Source of the DNA: Oscarella lobularis
Taxonomy: Eukaryota > Porifera > Homoscleromorpha > Homosclerophorida > Oscarellidae
DNA length: 64,000 bases
Assembly: GCF_947507565.1 (NCBI RefSeq)
Contig: NC_089191.1
Span: 1,550,001 to 1,614,000, forward strand
Direction: 5' to 3'
Under the pieces are notes generated by a model that did no database searches, was not told the DNA's origin, and saw only the letters and a list, made by a program, of their open reading frames with translations. A program made the translations under genes and the position numbers. Numbering within the stretch: the first letter of the stretch is position 1; each line of letters starts with the position of its first letter. Shown here one piece after another: positions 10,344 to 21,420 of this stretch.

Positions 10344-12044
10344 GCAATGCGACGCTCAACTGGCATAATTGATCTACTTGTGTTAGGCAATTAGTACGAC
10401 AATGTGCAAGCTCTCCTTGGCTGGCTTCAATTAGATCACTCGCCCTCATTAGCTCAATTCAACACTCAAACGTGCGTGCGATCGCCAGGCACAACAGCAC
10501 AGACTCTTCGCAAACACGAACGCTTTATCATCGCGCGTCACTTAGTTTCACTCCAGCACATGCAAAATGACATCTCGTGTCTCGAAAAAAGCAAAAATAA
10601 AAGACAACTGACACCGGCAACAAAAGCGAAGAAGAATGCACAAGCCACTTGTTCAAAACAAAGCTTGCGCATTGGAGAAAGATGCATTATGGACGTAAGT
10701 CCAGTTTTGTGCGTGTCAAGCGCTCGTATTCTAGGGGAACGCTACAACATAATTGCGTTTAGCTAACCCGGCTAATCGCGAAGACGCGCAGATGTAATAG
10801 CTGGGCGGTGGAATCGAAACCTGCAGGAATTGGTCTACGTCCGTTCGCGATGAACTTCACAAGGCGCATCTAGCTAGCACGTTTGTCCTGGTAATTCTAA
10901 GCGCCATGGAGCGTGATTCGGCGATGCGTGGTTTTGAAAACTAATTGTTACAAAAGGGAAAGGTTGCGTGAGAAATCTCCCGATACCCCTTGGATAGCGG
11001 ATACCACTTGGATATCCGATAGTTCCCAGGAGAGTTAGATACTAATTAGATTAGAAACGCGTGTGATTACGTGTAGATCTTCCTCCAACTTCCTTTCACT
11101 AACAGTCTGACGTATAATATATCCTTTGCACTCTAGAAAGATTTTTGGTTTGCTACGATGACGACGGCGTTCGCAAGGTAAAGCCAATTTGCAAACTGCA
11201 GCAAATCAACGAATACTTCGAAACTCTTTCTTCAAAAGTCATGGCTCAATACAAAAAGATGGGACCTTACAACGCAACGGTTCAGTCGATTGTTGATGGG
11301 GAGAAGGCAATTAGATCGCGTCTGAATGTTGATTGAGCGAATTAGTAATTCTTTTGCATGCGGAAGAAAAAAAGAATTGATATGGCAGCTCAAGCAACTG
11401 ACGCTGAGCAGCGCAAAATCCTCTGAGTCTTTTTCAGACAATTGGAAATTTACAGAAGAGCGTGGCAGTGCTTGAACCGTATAAAACAGTATAATTAATC
11501 TCCTACATTTAGCAGTCAAGCCAGCTACAAACTGACGCTATAAAGCTTAGCAGAAAAACTGAAAATTCAGGCAAAGAACACTCTTTACGTGCGCTATACC
11601 CTAGTTAATGGAGAGTGTAAAACAGTAAAATCTTGTTTCTTTTAGGCAAAAAACACTTACACCCGTGTCGGAAAAGTGAACGATTTGGACGCGGCCTACG
11701 TCTTTGCAAGGGGCACTTAGAGATCCTATTAAAATGTCAAGAAAGCTTGCACCTGAGTTTTATTTCAAGGAAAAAAGACAGAAATTATATTTTACTACGC
11801 AATTGTACAATAATTTGCTTTTGATTTAGGAAGAAATGATTACTTGTGGATTTTTAAATCAAATTACGGAAAAGAAAAGGAGAAACTGGCAGATCAAGAG
11901 AAATATTCTTTGCTAACTTGCAAGTGCTATAAACGCTCTTCAAAGCATCAGTACGAGCAATCATTTTGACAAGTATATGTACGCCTAGTAAAGGAAACAT
12001 TGTACTAGGTCTTTATTTGATGAGGGTCAATCATTCTTTATTAT
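10344..12044. other. No recognised gene
   Basis: Only short frames are present. The plus frame 11145-11336 (KVMAQYKKMGPYNATVQSI) has reasonable composition and could be an exon, but it has no family match I know. Nothing else stands out. Confidence 0.4.
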
Positions 12045-13559
12045 TTAAAGCGCAGAGAGTAACACTGAAATTCCGTAGTTTTGGTCCTCCGCCAGAGGAT
12101 CAATATTTTCATTAAGCTTTGCAATTATGTCTTCACGAGATATTTCTTGAAGCTGTGGAACAGTAACTCGGCTAACTTCGTCCAATTCCCCGTCTGGAAC
12201 TGCCTCATCAGTTTCTAATCCGTACGTCGTGAGGTTGGCGTCAGACATCCGAAAGAGTTCCTCTGTTATTCGATAGCAGGACTGACTCTGAGTGTACATA
12301 CCGGCAATCCAGATTTGGTTTGGACTGCTGATTTGTGCCGACGATAGGGGACGGCTGTTTCACATGGTTTTGAATTCCCTCAAGTCTCTGTTTCAACAAG
12401 GAATGATAACGTAGTGAAGACACACGATGTGATCATCATTGATGTCCAATATTTGGTTTTCTTCAAGTTAGAAAAAGAGTTGGTGATACACCGAAACGGT
12501 CTAAAATGTTTATCAATGTTACTTCCCAAGTACTTCCGCCTTTGGCCCACCTGATAGTATACATCCCGCCGAAGTCGTTCAATTCTTCGCTGTGAACTGA
12601 CCTTCCAGCCAGAATGCTACCTCGACCTGGACCGCGCAAAGGGAGGGAGAGCATAAACAGGCCAACTAAAGTGTTTTCGCCACCCTTGTCGCTGCGAAAG
12701 CGGGACGGCAATCCATGTTCCGCAACGGCGTTTTCAAATAGTTCAAAAACAGTTGCCGCTTTTTTATTTGCCGAGCAGCGTATATATGTAACGACCCTAC
12801 TATAGCCGTCAATTCCAGCGTGAATAACAATGCGTCAGCTAAGAAGTAAGGAGGATGCATTACCTGAAACAATGACATTTTGCAAAGTAATACCGAATTA
12901 ATTTGTAATATCCGTTGATGTGCCATAAACTGTTGGGACATGGAACGAAATACGAGAGTGTTTCAATTGTTCTCGTCTATCGAGACATGGAACCCGGTGG
13001 GTCTACTTGGAAACAAATGCGTCGAACCCTATGAATAGGGATCTTAACTCCATTCCTTTTCAGCATGGTGTAAACGACGTGATATCCGCTTTGATGTTTG
13101 CATTTTAATATCCCGGATTGCAGACGCCAATTCGTCGTCATTAATTTCTGTGTAATACACATTTAGGTCAAACTCGGTCATCCGTCGTCTAACGGTGGAT
13201 GTGGAGACTCTTCGCATTGAGGCGATAGAGAAGGTGTTTTCCAGTAGATATTAAAACTTCTGCAAGGTTATGACGTACTTCGGCCGTCCTCTATCACGTC
13301 TCTCTAAAGGCAATGGTTCTGCTTCTGGCGCCCACTCCAAAGAATTAGCTGATCAAAGTCTGACACAATTTGGAACTGCAGCCAATACGCCGTTAGAGAA
13401 TTCAAGAGCTTCTGAAAGCTGAACAACCCATACGTAGAGACGTTGCAGGCAAAAGCGAAGGCTGTCAGCAAATTCGAATGTAATTTAGTCTTGCTCGTAG
13501 CGATCTATTTCTTCAACGATGCCGTTGAGGTAGTATAAGAACACTCTCTGAGCTTCCAT
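12045..13559 (-). pseudogene. Integrase-core (rve-like) protein pseudogene, nearly full length
   Basis: From an ATG at 13559 the minus strand can be followed to a stop at 12045. In order: MEAQRVFLYYLNGIVEEID; RGRPKYVITLQKF; helix-turn-helix STSTVRRRMTEFDLN; YTEINDDELASAIRDIK; GYHVVYTMLKRNGVKI; then the catalytic core RIVIHAGIDGYSRVVTYI, HGLPSRFRSDKGGEN, LRGPGRGSILAGRSVH and RIERLRRDVYYQ; then the C-terminal part LDINDDHIVCLHYV and ISREDIIAKLNENIDPLAE. The D-G-Y-S-R / S-D-K-G-G-E-N / R-I-E-R-L signature belongs to an integrase-core family widespread in fish and invertebrates. At least four in-frame stops in the N-terminal half and several frameshifts show it is dead. Confidence 0.8.
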
Positions 13560-13902
13560 ATTAGGTACAGCCATGTATAGTAGATATTAATTAAACTCTC
13601 AAGAACTTTATTAAACATTTTGATAACCATCATAAAACAAAAGCAAACTAGATTTCATCTGTACTCAAACGCTGCCTAAACTCAAACTCTTTGGCTAAAG
13701 ATTTAGTGCAAGATTCCGGAAAAGCAACAAAAGATAATTCTTAGTTCTGCCTAGGAAAAAGTTGGCGGTAGACGGGGGTTTGGGGGCGAAGCCCCCAAAA
13801 AATTAGGTGGCATAGCCTTTGAAAGTCAATTTTAATTACGTCTGGAATTCTTACCATACTAAATTCTAACTAACTAAGCTCCAAGTTATCTCATTCACGC
13901 CA
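13560..13902. other. No gene; small perfect hairpin
   Basis: A perfect inverted repeat (arms TTTGGGGGC, loop GAA) lies at 13779-13799. Nothing else is recognisable. Confidence 0.5.
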
Positions 13903-14385
13903 CTTTCAGCCGTCGGTTTTTCTTCTTGTCCCACAGCTTTACGGCTTCATCGACAAGAAACGAATCTGTATCGGGTCCTAAAGTTACATGAGCATTGTCT
14001 GTGGTAAGTTTACTTTTTCAGAGACGTGGTCTTACCTTTTGTTGAAATTCTTATCACAGCGTCTAAAGTAAGTTCCTTCTTGGGATTTCACACGCGGGTT
14101 TCGATCAGCTGAAGTCGAGAGAAGGTCCGCTCTACGTCGGCCGTGTGGATAGGCAGAACACGGCATATCTTTGCAAAAGTGCAATGTTTGGGTAAATGGT
14201 GTTCAATGTACTGTTTGTAGTGAATGCTGAAATAACTTCTTCGAGAGTCGAATCTTGGTGCGACGTTTTCAACAGCGGCCGGCAATTGGTCCAATCGCTA
14301 ATGCAGTCTGGCACAATATTCACTGCTTTGGAAAATTGATTGTCTAATACTGTCACTTTATCCAATCCGTAGTTCATGACCTCGT
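13903..14385 (-). pseudogene. hAT transposase C-terminal fragment
   Basis: Minus-strand fragment reading YGLDKVTVLDNQFSKAVNI, then after a frameshift LPAAVENVAPRFDSRRSYF, then the dimerisation motif ICRVLPIHTADVERTFSRL, an in-frame TGA, NPKKELTLDAVIRIS. After a plausible short intron (GTAAGACC...ACTTTAG) it reads GPDTDSFLVDEAVKLWDKKK. It belongs to the same broad hAT group as the element at 1.7-4.3 kb, but the sequences clearly differ. The upstream part of the gene is replaced by the VNTR at 14386. Confidence 0.75.
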
Positions 14386-14890
14386 CGGTGTCTGTGTTTG
14401 TTTGTGTAGTTTCTGCCTGTCTATGTCCCCATCTGTGTGTTTGTTCGTGTAGTTTCTGCCTGTCTGTGTAAGCATCTGTGTGTTTGTCTGTGTACTTTCT
14501 GCCTGTCTGTGTTCGCTTCTGTGACACTGTTTGTTGAGGTACTTTCTGCCTCTGTCTACACTTGCTGTATGAGTCTGTCTCCTTATCTACGTGTTCGCAC
14601 ATGTACTTTCGGCTTATCTGTCTCCCCATTGATGTAGTTTCTGTGTCTGTGTTTGTTTGTGTAGTTTCTGCTAGTCTATGTCCCCATCTGTGTGTTTGTC
14701 AGTGTATTTTCTGCCTGTCTGTGTATGCATCTGTGTGTTTGTCTGTGTACTTTCTGTCTGTCTTTGTTCGCTTCTGTGACACTGTTTGTCTCAGTACTTT
14801 CTGCCTCTGTCTACACTTGCTGTATGGGTATGTCTCCTTATCTACGTGTTCGCACATGTACTTTCGGCTTATCTGTCTCCCCATTTATGT
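14386..14890. repeat. VNTR with a ~255-bp tandem duplication
   Basis: TGTCTGTGT/TTTCTGCCTGTC-type repeats form two long copies (about 14391-14640 and 14648-14890) that agree at most positions, including TTATCTACGTGTTCGCACAT. Long open frames on both strands here are repeat-derived. Confidence 0.9.
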
Positions 14891-15447
14891 TTTTCTGTGT
14901 AGTTTCTGTTTCTCTTCGCATTTTTGTTTTGAGTACAGTATATGACTACTCACGTACACTACCGCCATTTTCTGCAACGAACTGTCTGGACGTCCACGTT
15001 GTTGTTGCCTGGGTAATGCTAACACAAACGCAAAAACGTCACTTCAAGCGAGAAAGACCTACTCTAAAAAATGTCAAAAAGTCCTACACGATCTTGCTAC
15101 CGTGCTAAAAAGCAGGCCAGTAAGCGTATGGTGCACGACCGAGGCTGCGTGTGAATGTTTAAGGTCGCGGATGCAAGCATTCGGACGCGCGTAATGTCGC
15201 GTTTCGAAGCTGACCCTCGAAGTGGACGCCGGCGGCCGAAAACCCGATCACGCGAAGCGGGCACGATGGGAAAGAGCTTTCCGCGCTGTCGCGAATGCTT
15301 CGACAGAGCGACGACGAAGCCCATCGTGACAAACGCTCGAGAGCCGCGCCCACTCAAGATGGCTGTCGCGTTTATAAGTATGGAAGATGACAGAATAGGT
15401 AACGAACGAAGAACATGCTTAACTATAAGACAAACGTACATTATTAA
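14891..15447. other. Unassigned; possible first exon near 15358
   Basis: On the plus strand CAAGATGGCTGTCGCGTTTA (ATG about 15358) opens a short frame ending in a donor-like ATAG|GTAACG near 15400. It could be a first exon whose continuation is cut off by the large element insertion. CpG content rises around 15200-15350. No family is recognised. Confidence 0.25.
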
Positions 15448-15717
15448 TTAAGGGAGGAAGGGGTTATTGTACCTCAGAAGAGCAACGGGTGCTGACAACC
15501 CGGCCGCAAGACTGAGGGACTCTACCGGGCTTGACAAGATCTTTTTAACCTCTTCGATGATAATTCGAGCGTTTTGACGTTGGAGAACGGACGAGAGCCT
15601 ATTTCGCCAATAATGGGAGAAAGCTGGACGATCCTTTAGAAAGTCAACAAAGGAGCTACAGTGCGTCTCGGAATAAAATGGTATTCTTAGCGCGCGCAGT
15701 TTTACCTCTCGTTTCTT
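15448..15717 (-). CDS. Small ORF split by the 9.5-kb element (3' part)
   Basis: The minus frame reads LRALRIPFYSETHCSSFVDF, then YWRNRLSSVLQRQNARIIIE and ends LLRYNNPFLP. If the 9.5-kb element and one copy of its 6-bp target duplication are removed, this frame continues without a stop into 25213-25263. There an ATG (25263-25261) starts MRFKDAALHFVINS. The restored ORF would be about 103 codons. I do not recognise the protein. It may be a host gene or a piece of another repeat. Confidence 0.45.
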   Translation of the reverse strand, partial: KKREVKLRALRIPFYSETHCSSFVDFLKDRPAFSHYWRNRLSSVLQRQNARIIIEEVKKILSSPVESLSLAAGLSAPVALLRYNNPFLP

Positions 15718-15759
15718 CCAGGGGGGTTTTGCACTAAAGTGCGCTAAGGACACACCTTT
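15718..15759 (+). repeat. Left terminal inverted repeat of the 9.5-kb element
   Basis: It is identical to the reverse complement of 25171-25212. It begins CCAGGGGGG and ends GGACACACCTTT. Confidence 0.92.
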
Positions 15760-16020
15760 ATCAGAAATCTTTCATTTTTCCACTGAAACATACTATTTTA
15801 AGGTATGGTAACTGTTTATCTTAGAGAATCGGCTGCACTGGCAAATTTTCATATTTTTTTAACCAGTCGTTTCACCGAACCAGCCTCTGACTTTTTGGGA
15901 ACGTTTGCCAAGTTTTTTTTCCAAACGACCATTGTTTTTCTTGAAATCTACAGTTGCTTTAGCTTTATTGTGAGACGTCTCGTTATTGATTTAAGCGCCG
16001 CAGAACTTCATTATGTAGAT

Positions 16021-19000
16021 ATGGACGCGGAATCGGAAATGGGGGGGGGCCTGCCCTAGTTCCGTGCTTATGGGCAAACGACCGCGCCAACCGTCTACTC
16101 CCACGGGCGATACACCCACTCAAAAATCAAGTCGCGCCAGCTCCTCTCGCGAATCTTCTGTTTCTCGCCGATCTCTCTTTGGGAAAAGGGAACGGTGGAC
16201 TCCTGCAGAAGATCTCCGACTTCTGTCTGCCGTAGAGCGTATATCTCCTTTTGTTTGGCCAACCCAGGAGCGTGCACGCCAGAGTTGGGATATGGTTGCC
16301 TTAGATTTCACCAGCAGATCAGGTAATCGTAAAAACATATTGATTATGCATGTCAGCTGTAGTGACTGCGTGAATTTTCTCCAGGAAATGCGTGCTTTTC
16401 AAGAGTCGTGAGACAGTTCGTACCCAATTTTCCGACACCCCGTGACGCACTAGCAGCAGCAATTGAAACTCAAATTGGTGAGCGAAGTTTCGGATGTCAG
16501 GCAACGCCTGAAGTCGACACGAAGAGCACTCAAACAGATGGAGTGTACGATTCCGTTTTGGAGCAGTTTCGCGTCATGTCATCATCTGATAAGGTTGTGT
16601 GCACGGGCATTGTGAGTGACAGATTCACTGACTATTTCACAGATACGCTTTCTTGACGTCGCTTTTGCGGAAGTTGTATCAGATTTGGCAATACCCGACT
16701 GCGACAACGAATTCGTATCGACAGCAGTTCGAGCTATGCTAAACTTGAAGGAAGCGGGCCGGTCAAATATGATTCGCGGACTGGTCAACTGCGTCGGGCT
16801 CGAGGGCAGCGCTGGCCAACGTACTCGTCTGCCTCTCGATCGTATGCCGACGGGCTATATCGAATATCAGATACAATTTTTCAATGCTTCTCACTCATCA
16901 ACGGTATGTGCAATAAAGCCGGTACAGAATAAATGAACATATGCAAATTTGGGTAGATTTCCCCTTGCCCTAAAGATTACCTGCAGTGGTGCGACACGAT
17001 GTACCATAGTTTTGGTGCCAGGTGGCACTGCCTTCACAGAGGACCTGGTTGGGCAATTCAACCAGTAGTTCCTCCGACTCAGATGGTTCCTGGGAATGTA
17101 TGTTTATATCTATAATGCTCCTTCAAATTCTATTCTCTACTCTTCCTTCAAGGCCAAAATGAACAATGCGTGTCCGTCAATTGCTACACATTCGAGAAAC
17201 AATTCGAAAGATATGTTTCTGAAAACCTCGGAAATTCAGGTTTGTTCATTGGTGAAACAATTCTGCTACTTATTCAGAAAGTTAGGTACAGGCGCTTTTG
17301 GATGCCAAGGCAGCACATCCGAACTCATCCTTTTGGATAAAAGCGGATGCGACAGATGTTGTGAGTGGAATACAAGAGTCCCTCAAGCACGAATGGAACG
17401 GAGATGTCGATATGAATGACGGCGTTGTGCAATCTCTTAGAGAAGAGTATCTTGCAACTATAGAGAAGGCATCACAATTTGGTTTGCCCTCTCGCTCCAA
17501 AGCCATTAAGGAAGATGCTCTCTTTATTCGCGGAAGTCTCAATAATTATATAGGGAAAATTGAAGAAGGAACGGCCAGTGCCTCGTCTCATCTCTTAACT
17601 TTGTGAATTACCGTATTCTGCCGAGTAAACGCCTATCCCTGAGCAAGCGCCCACCCCCCTCTTCCGTGCGAAATTAGTGTACAGGGTACATTTGTATCCT
17701 TGTGAACGCCCATGCACGCGTATCATCTTAGATTTCGTGCACGTTGCTTTTCATTCAATTAAGCGGCGCATGCCTGTTTGACAGTTTCCATTGTTACGTC
17801 ATTCGTTGGCGCAACTTCAAGATGTCGAAGCGACATTCGTCTTACACCGTCGGATTCAAATGCATGGCCGTGAAATGGCACAGATTGCACGGCAGAAACG
17901 TCTCCCAAACGGCAAGGGAGTTCGAGGTCGACCGAAAACGGATTCGCGAATGGGAGAGAAACTTCGATGAGTTAGCGAAGCATGATGTTGGTGCATCGAA
18001 GAAAAAGAGGAAGCTTCACCAAGGGCGTGAGGTCGCATCAAAAGAGTTAGACGATTCCCTTTTCTCATATCTCGAAGAGGAACGGGCGAAGGGCAACTCC
18101 GTTTCAAACAAGGAGCTTCGGGCACGAGGAGAGGAAATTGCTGGCGGCTTGCAAATGCAAGGATTTGCCGCCAGTTCCAAATGGCTGTGGCGGTGGAAAC
18201 GACGATTCCACGTGGGATATCGATCTCGAACGAACTCATCCCAGTTTGTCCCGGCCGATTTCGCGGAGAAACTTGCAGCATTTCGCCGGTAAGATTTGCC
18301 TTTTCGTACATAGCGGGGGATTCTAATTTTTGTCTCAGTTCCGTTATTGCTGCAAGGATCAAGCATTCCATTATCCCCGACAAAATTGTCAATATGGATC
18401 AGACAATGGTTCGGTTTGACATGCCCTGCAGGAGGACAAACGAGTTGAAAGGAAAAAAGACTGTTCGAATAAAAACTTCTCGCGCGGAAAAGAAGGGGTT
18501 CACTGTTGCGCTTGCTTCAATTGCTGCAGGGGACAAACTTCCGGCATTTCTGATCTTCAAAGAACGCAGCGGCCAACTTGGGCAACGAGTGAGGAGAAAT
18601 TTGATTTATCCCGGTAATGTTCGCGTGTTTGCATCTACCAATGGCTGGATGACCCGTGAACTGTTCCACACTTGGTTGAGAACGGTATACAAAAGTCATC
18701 AACAACGAAAGTTGCTGATTTTAGATGAATATCGCCCTCATAAGGCAGACGACAGTCGAAAAATTGCGTCAGAAGAATGCAACTCGGAGATCGTTCTAAT
18801 TCCGGGTGGGTGCATGTCGATAGCCCAGCCTATGGATCGGTCGGTGAACAAGCCGTTCAAGGAAAGCATTAGGGAGTCGTGGTCGAGCTGGATGAGGCAG
18901 AACGGCGGAGGGAAAACACCTGCTGGCAATTTGAAACAGCCAACCCGACAAAATGTTATTGATTGGGTAGCAGAAGCTTGGAGAAAAATTTCGCCCGAAT

Positions 19001-21400
19001 TGCTGGTGAAGTCTTTCCTTGTTTGCGGCATTTCGAATGCACTTGATGGATCAGAAGATGACCTCCTTAACGACGATTTGCCGCGACTGAATGAAGAAGA
19101 CGAAGGGGGGAATGAATCAGACGAAGAGGACTCTCCATCTGACTCCGATGACGACGACGACCTCAGCTCCTTCGGTGATGAGGAAGACGATGACTGAAAC
19201 ATTCTCATTGTGAACAGTCTGTGTGAATCTTATATGGTATATATAGTGCGAGTGGTACAGCACCGGTAGACACTAAACTGCTCTCTTCATGTGAACTTAG
19301 ATTGGGTGGGCGTTTACTGGGATATAAATCCTAGGATAGTCCGAGCAAGCGCCCACCCCCCTCTGAATTCTAAACTTATTGCAAGCGCCCATGGGCGTTT
19401 ACTCGGCAGAATACGGTATATGTACTATTAGGCTTACAATTGCGAAAAAAGTTTTTGGAGAAGAAAGGAAAAGAGCGAAAAGACAGGCAGTCGCATCTTT
19501 GGGCCGTCGAAGACATGAAGACATGCATCGCCGAGGGAGGACAGCTAATAGCTTTGCTAGACGAAATCATATCGGATGGAGAATGCACCGCTTCGGCAAT
19601 AGCGAAAGTACACCAAATTATTCGCTAGCCTACAGCCTCACTATTTCTTCCGTGCAGGTTCGTGAACAAACTGAAGAAATTGCGCAAGGAATGTGTCGTC
19701 TGATCCGCACGCCGGCATCGCATGCATTAGTTTTTATGATAAGCCCGGAAGAAAGAGTCCGGAAACCATACGCCTTTCCCGTTCAATTAGTGCCGTGCCG
19801 TTCTTTGACGGACGAGAAGCTGCGCGAGCTCGTTCAAAAAGTTGTAGTGAAAATGGAAGAGATGGGAATGAATGCTTGTGGTATAAGACGCCTGTTTTGC
19901 CAGTGGACAAGTTGTTTCACGATGTGATGCAGGCTTAGTAACTGACGGGGAATTTAATAGCTTACGCTCCCGCGGCGCTTCTCGGCCAGTGAATGTGCTA
20001 CAAATCAAAGCCGAAATAAGGTTAAAAATTGGGAAACTAGGTGTTGAAAAGCTAAGAAACATCTTCATGCCTAAACGTAAATTTTTGTGCAGCAAAAGGA
20101 CAATCCTTTTTTAATTCGTGCTATTTAGGACATGGCGATCCTCCGCAGGCCGTCATTTTTCATCATGCAGTGCCAGGACATATGCTGGCATACATTCGGT
20201 CCGTGCTGTCCAAGGGTGGCCTTTGGATAGCAGCCGTGCGGACTTTGCGACAAAAAACCGTTCCGCCGGGATTTCCAATGCACACTTGGAAAGGAGGCAA
20301 ACTTTGTTTAAGCTTCTTATTTTTTAGCAACACTCTCTTGTCATAGACATTTACACGTCCGAGGAGGACGAGACGGAGAAGGAGTGCTTGATGTCATTGC
20401 TTGCTCAGTTGGAGTTCAAACGCATTGTCTGTCAGTATGATGAGGAAGGCGTTCCCTTTCGAACGTACATGTACGTTCCTGAGAAAAACGAATCGACTGG
20501 AGAAGTCTTCCAAGATCGAGAGGATCATAATCACGTATTGAAGGTAAGGTAACATGAAGATGATCATGAATGAGACTACAACGTTAACGTATGCTGCGTT
20601 GACAGGAGAGAGAAAACAGGACGTTGGTATGCGGAGCGGTTGCTCTCCAAATCCGTCGCAGATTTCTTCAGACGAAAAGGATATGTGCTCGAAGAAGAGT
20701 ATTTTCGGACTGTGGCTAATTGGCACTCAGCATCAGAAGAAAGAGGACTGTCACAGTTACAGCGATGCCGCAATAACTACAAGATGCTGAATATGATTCT
20801 TTCGGAGCTGATGCCTTGGTTCGAATCAATGTACGACTTCTCACTGTTGGAGGTCAACCAGTAAGTACATTTTGTCATTGCAGGCAAATATAACTGTATT
20901 ATACGCTGTGTAGACCTGTCAAAGACGTACTAGGATTCAGCAGAGAGACCCTCATTGCTGTGACAACTAACTGCGAAAGCCAAGAGTACAGAAGACGAGA
21001 CAACAGCGAACTGGGAGTGGAACACCCACGAGCATCATCCTCTGATGACGTGGAGTGTTTCTTTTCAATTCTCAACGAACGTCTTGGAAGGAATTTCACC
21101 ATTAAAAATCTAAAAGATTTGTGGATTGTCACGTGCCAGGAGTTCAGCAAACGAATTGATCCTGATCTTCCGTTTTATTACCACACAAGTGGAAAGAGCC
21201 GATATCGGACGACCGACCTACCCAGCTTTGACGAAGGCCAAGGAAAGCCTACTCGCCTGGACAGCCTAAAGCCTTCACGACGAGAACATGAAGGAAGAAA
21301 AGTAATTGGAAGGTCGACAATGATTGCAAGAGGAGGGTCATCGCTTAGGCAAACGTTTCACGTTGGACCACTCAGTTTGCCGTTTATTCGTCCACGTTAA
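16021..21400 (+). CDS. Myb/SANT-like multi-exon gene, candidate transposase of the 9.5-kb element
   Basis: Exons that join in phase are: 16021-16322, 16385-16611, 16643-16903, 16957-17097, 17153-17239, 17292-17577, 19432-19607, 19658-19880, 19933-20076, 20129-20305, 20347-20543, about 20637-20860 and 20914-21400, encoding about 975 residues. The N-terminal Myb-like part is RERWTPAEDLRLLSAVERIS. Later landmarks are RLPLDRMPTGYIEYQIQFF, CLHRGPGW, FWIKADATDVVSGIQESL, ACGLVTDGEFNSLRSRG, STGEVFQDREDHNHVLK, SQEYRRRDNSELGVEHPRAS, DDVECFFSILN and RIDPDLPFYYHTSGK. I recall this as an uncharacterised repetitive family of cnidarian-type genomes. The start needs one G fewer in the run at 16041-16049. The 12th exon boundary is doubtful. 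AATAAA overlaps the stop. Confidence 0.75.
17611..19416 (+). mobile_element. pogo-like element 1, apparently intact, in an intron of the Myb-like gene
   Basis: TA on both sides (17609-17610, 19417-19418) flanks perfect 23-bp inverted ends beginning CCGTATTCTGCCGAGTAAAC. The length is 1806 bp. A 22-bp GAGCAAGCGCCCACCCCCCTC motif appears near both ends in the same orientation. The element sits in the intron between the sixth and seventh exons of the Myb-like gene, in the sense orientation. Confidence 0.92.
17822..19197 (+). CDS. pogo-like DDE transposase, two exons, looks intact
   Basis: Exon 1 is 17822-18288 and exon 2 is 18339-19197. They join in phase across a 50-nt GTAAGA...TCTCAG intron, giving about 440 residues. 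The N-terminus has a helix-turn-helix (YTVGFKCMAVKWHRLHGRNV, SQTAREFEVDRKRIREWERN) and a CENP-B-like second DNA-binding part (SNKELRARGEEIAGG, WLWRWKRRF). The DDE_1 domain shows VNMDQTMVRFDMP, LLILDEYRPHKADD and CMSIAQPMDRSVNKPFK. The C-terminus is a long acidic tail, usual for pogo proteins. No frameshift or stop is seen, so the copy may be young. Start chosen at MSKRHSSYTVGF. Confidence 0.88.
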
Positions 21401-21420
21401 TAAATACTTCAGAGTCCAAT

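Noticed and set aside
14437-15108. Cys/Leu/Val-rich ORFs on the plus strand
   Set aside because: They are translations of the VNTR, repeated with its period.
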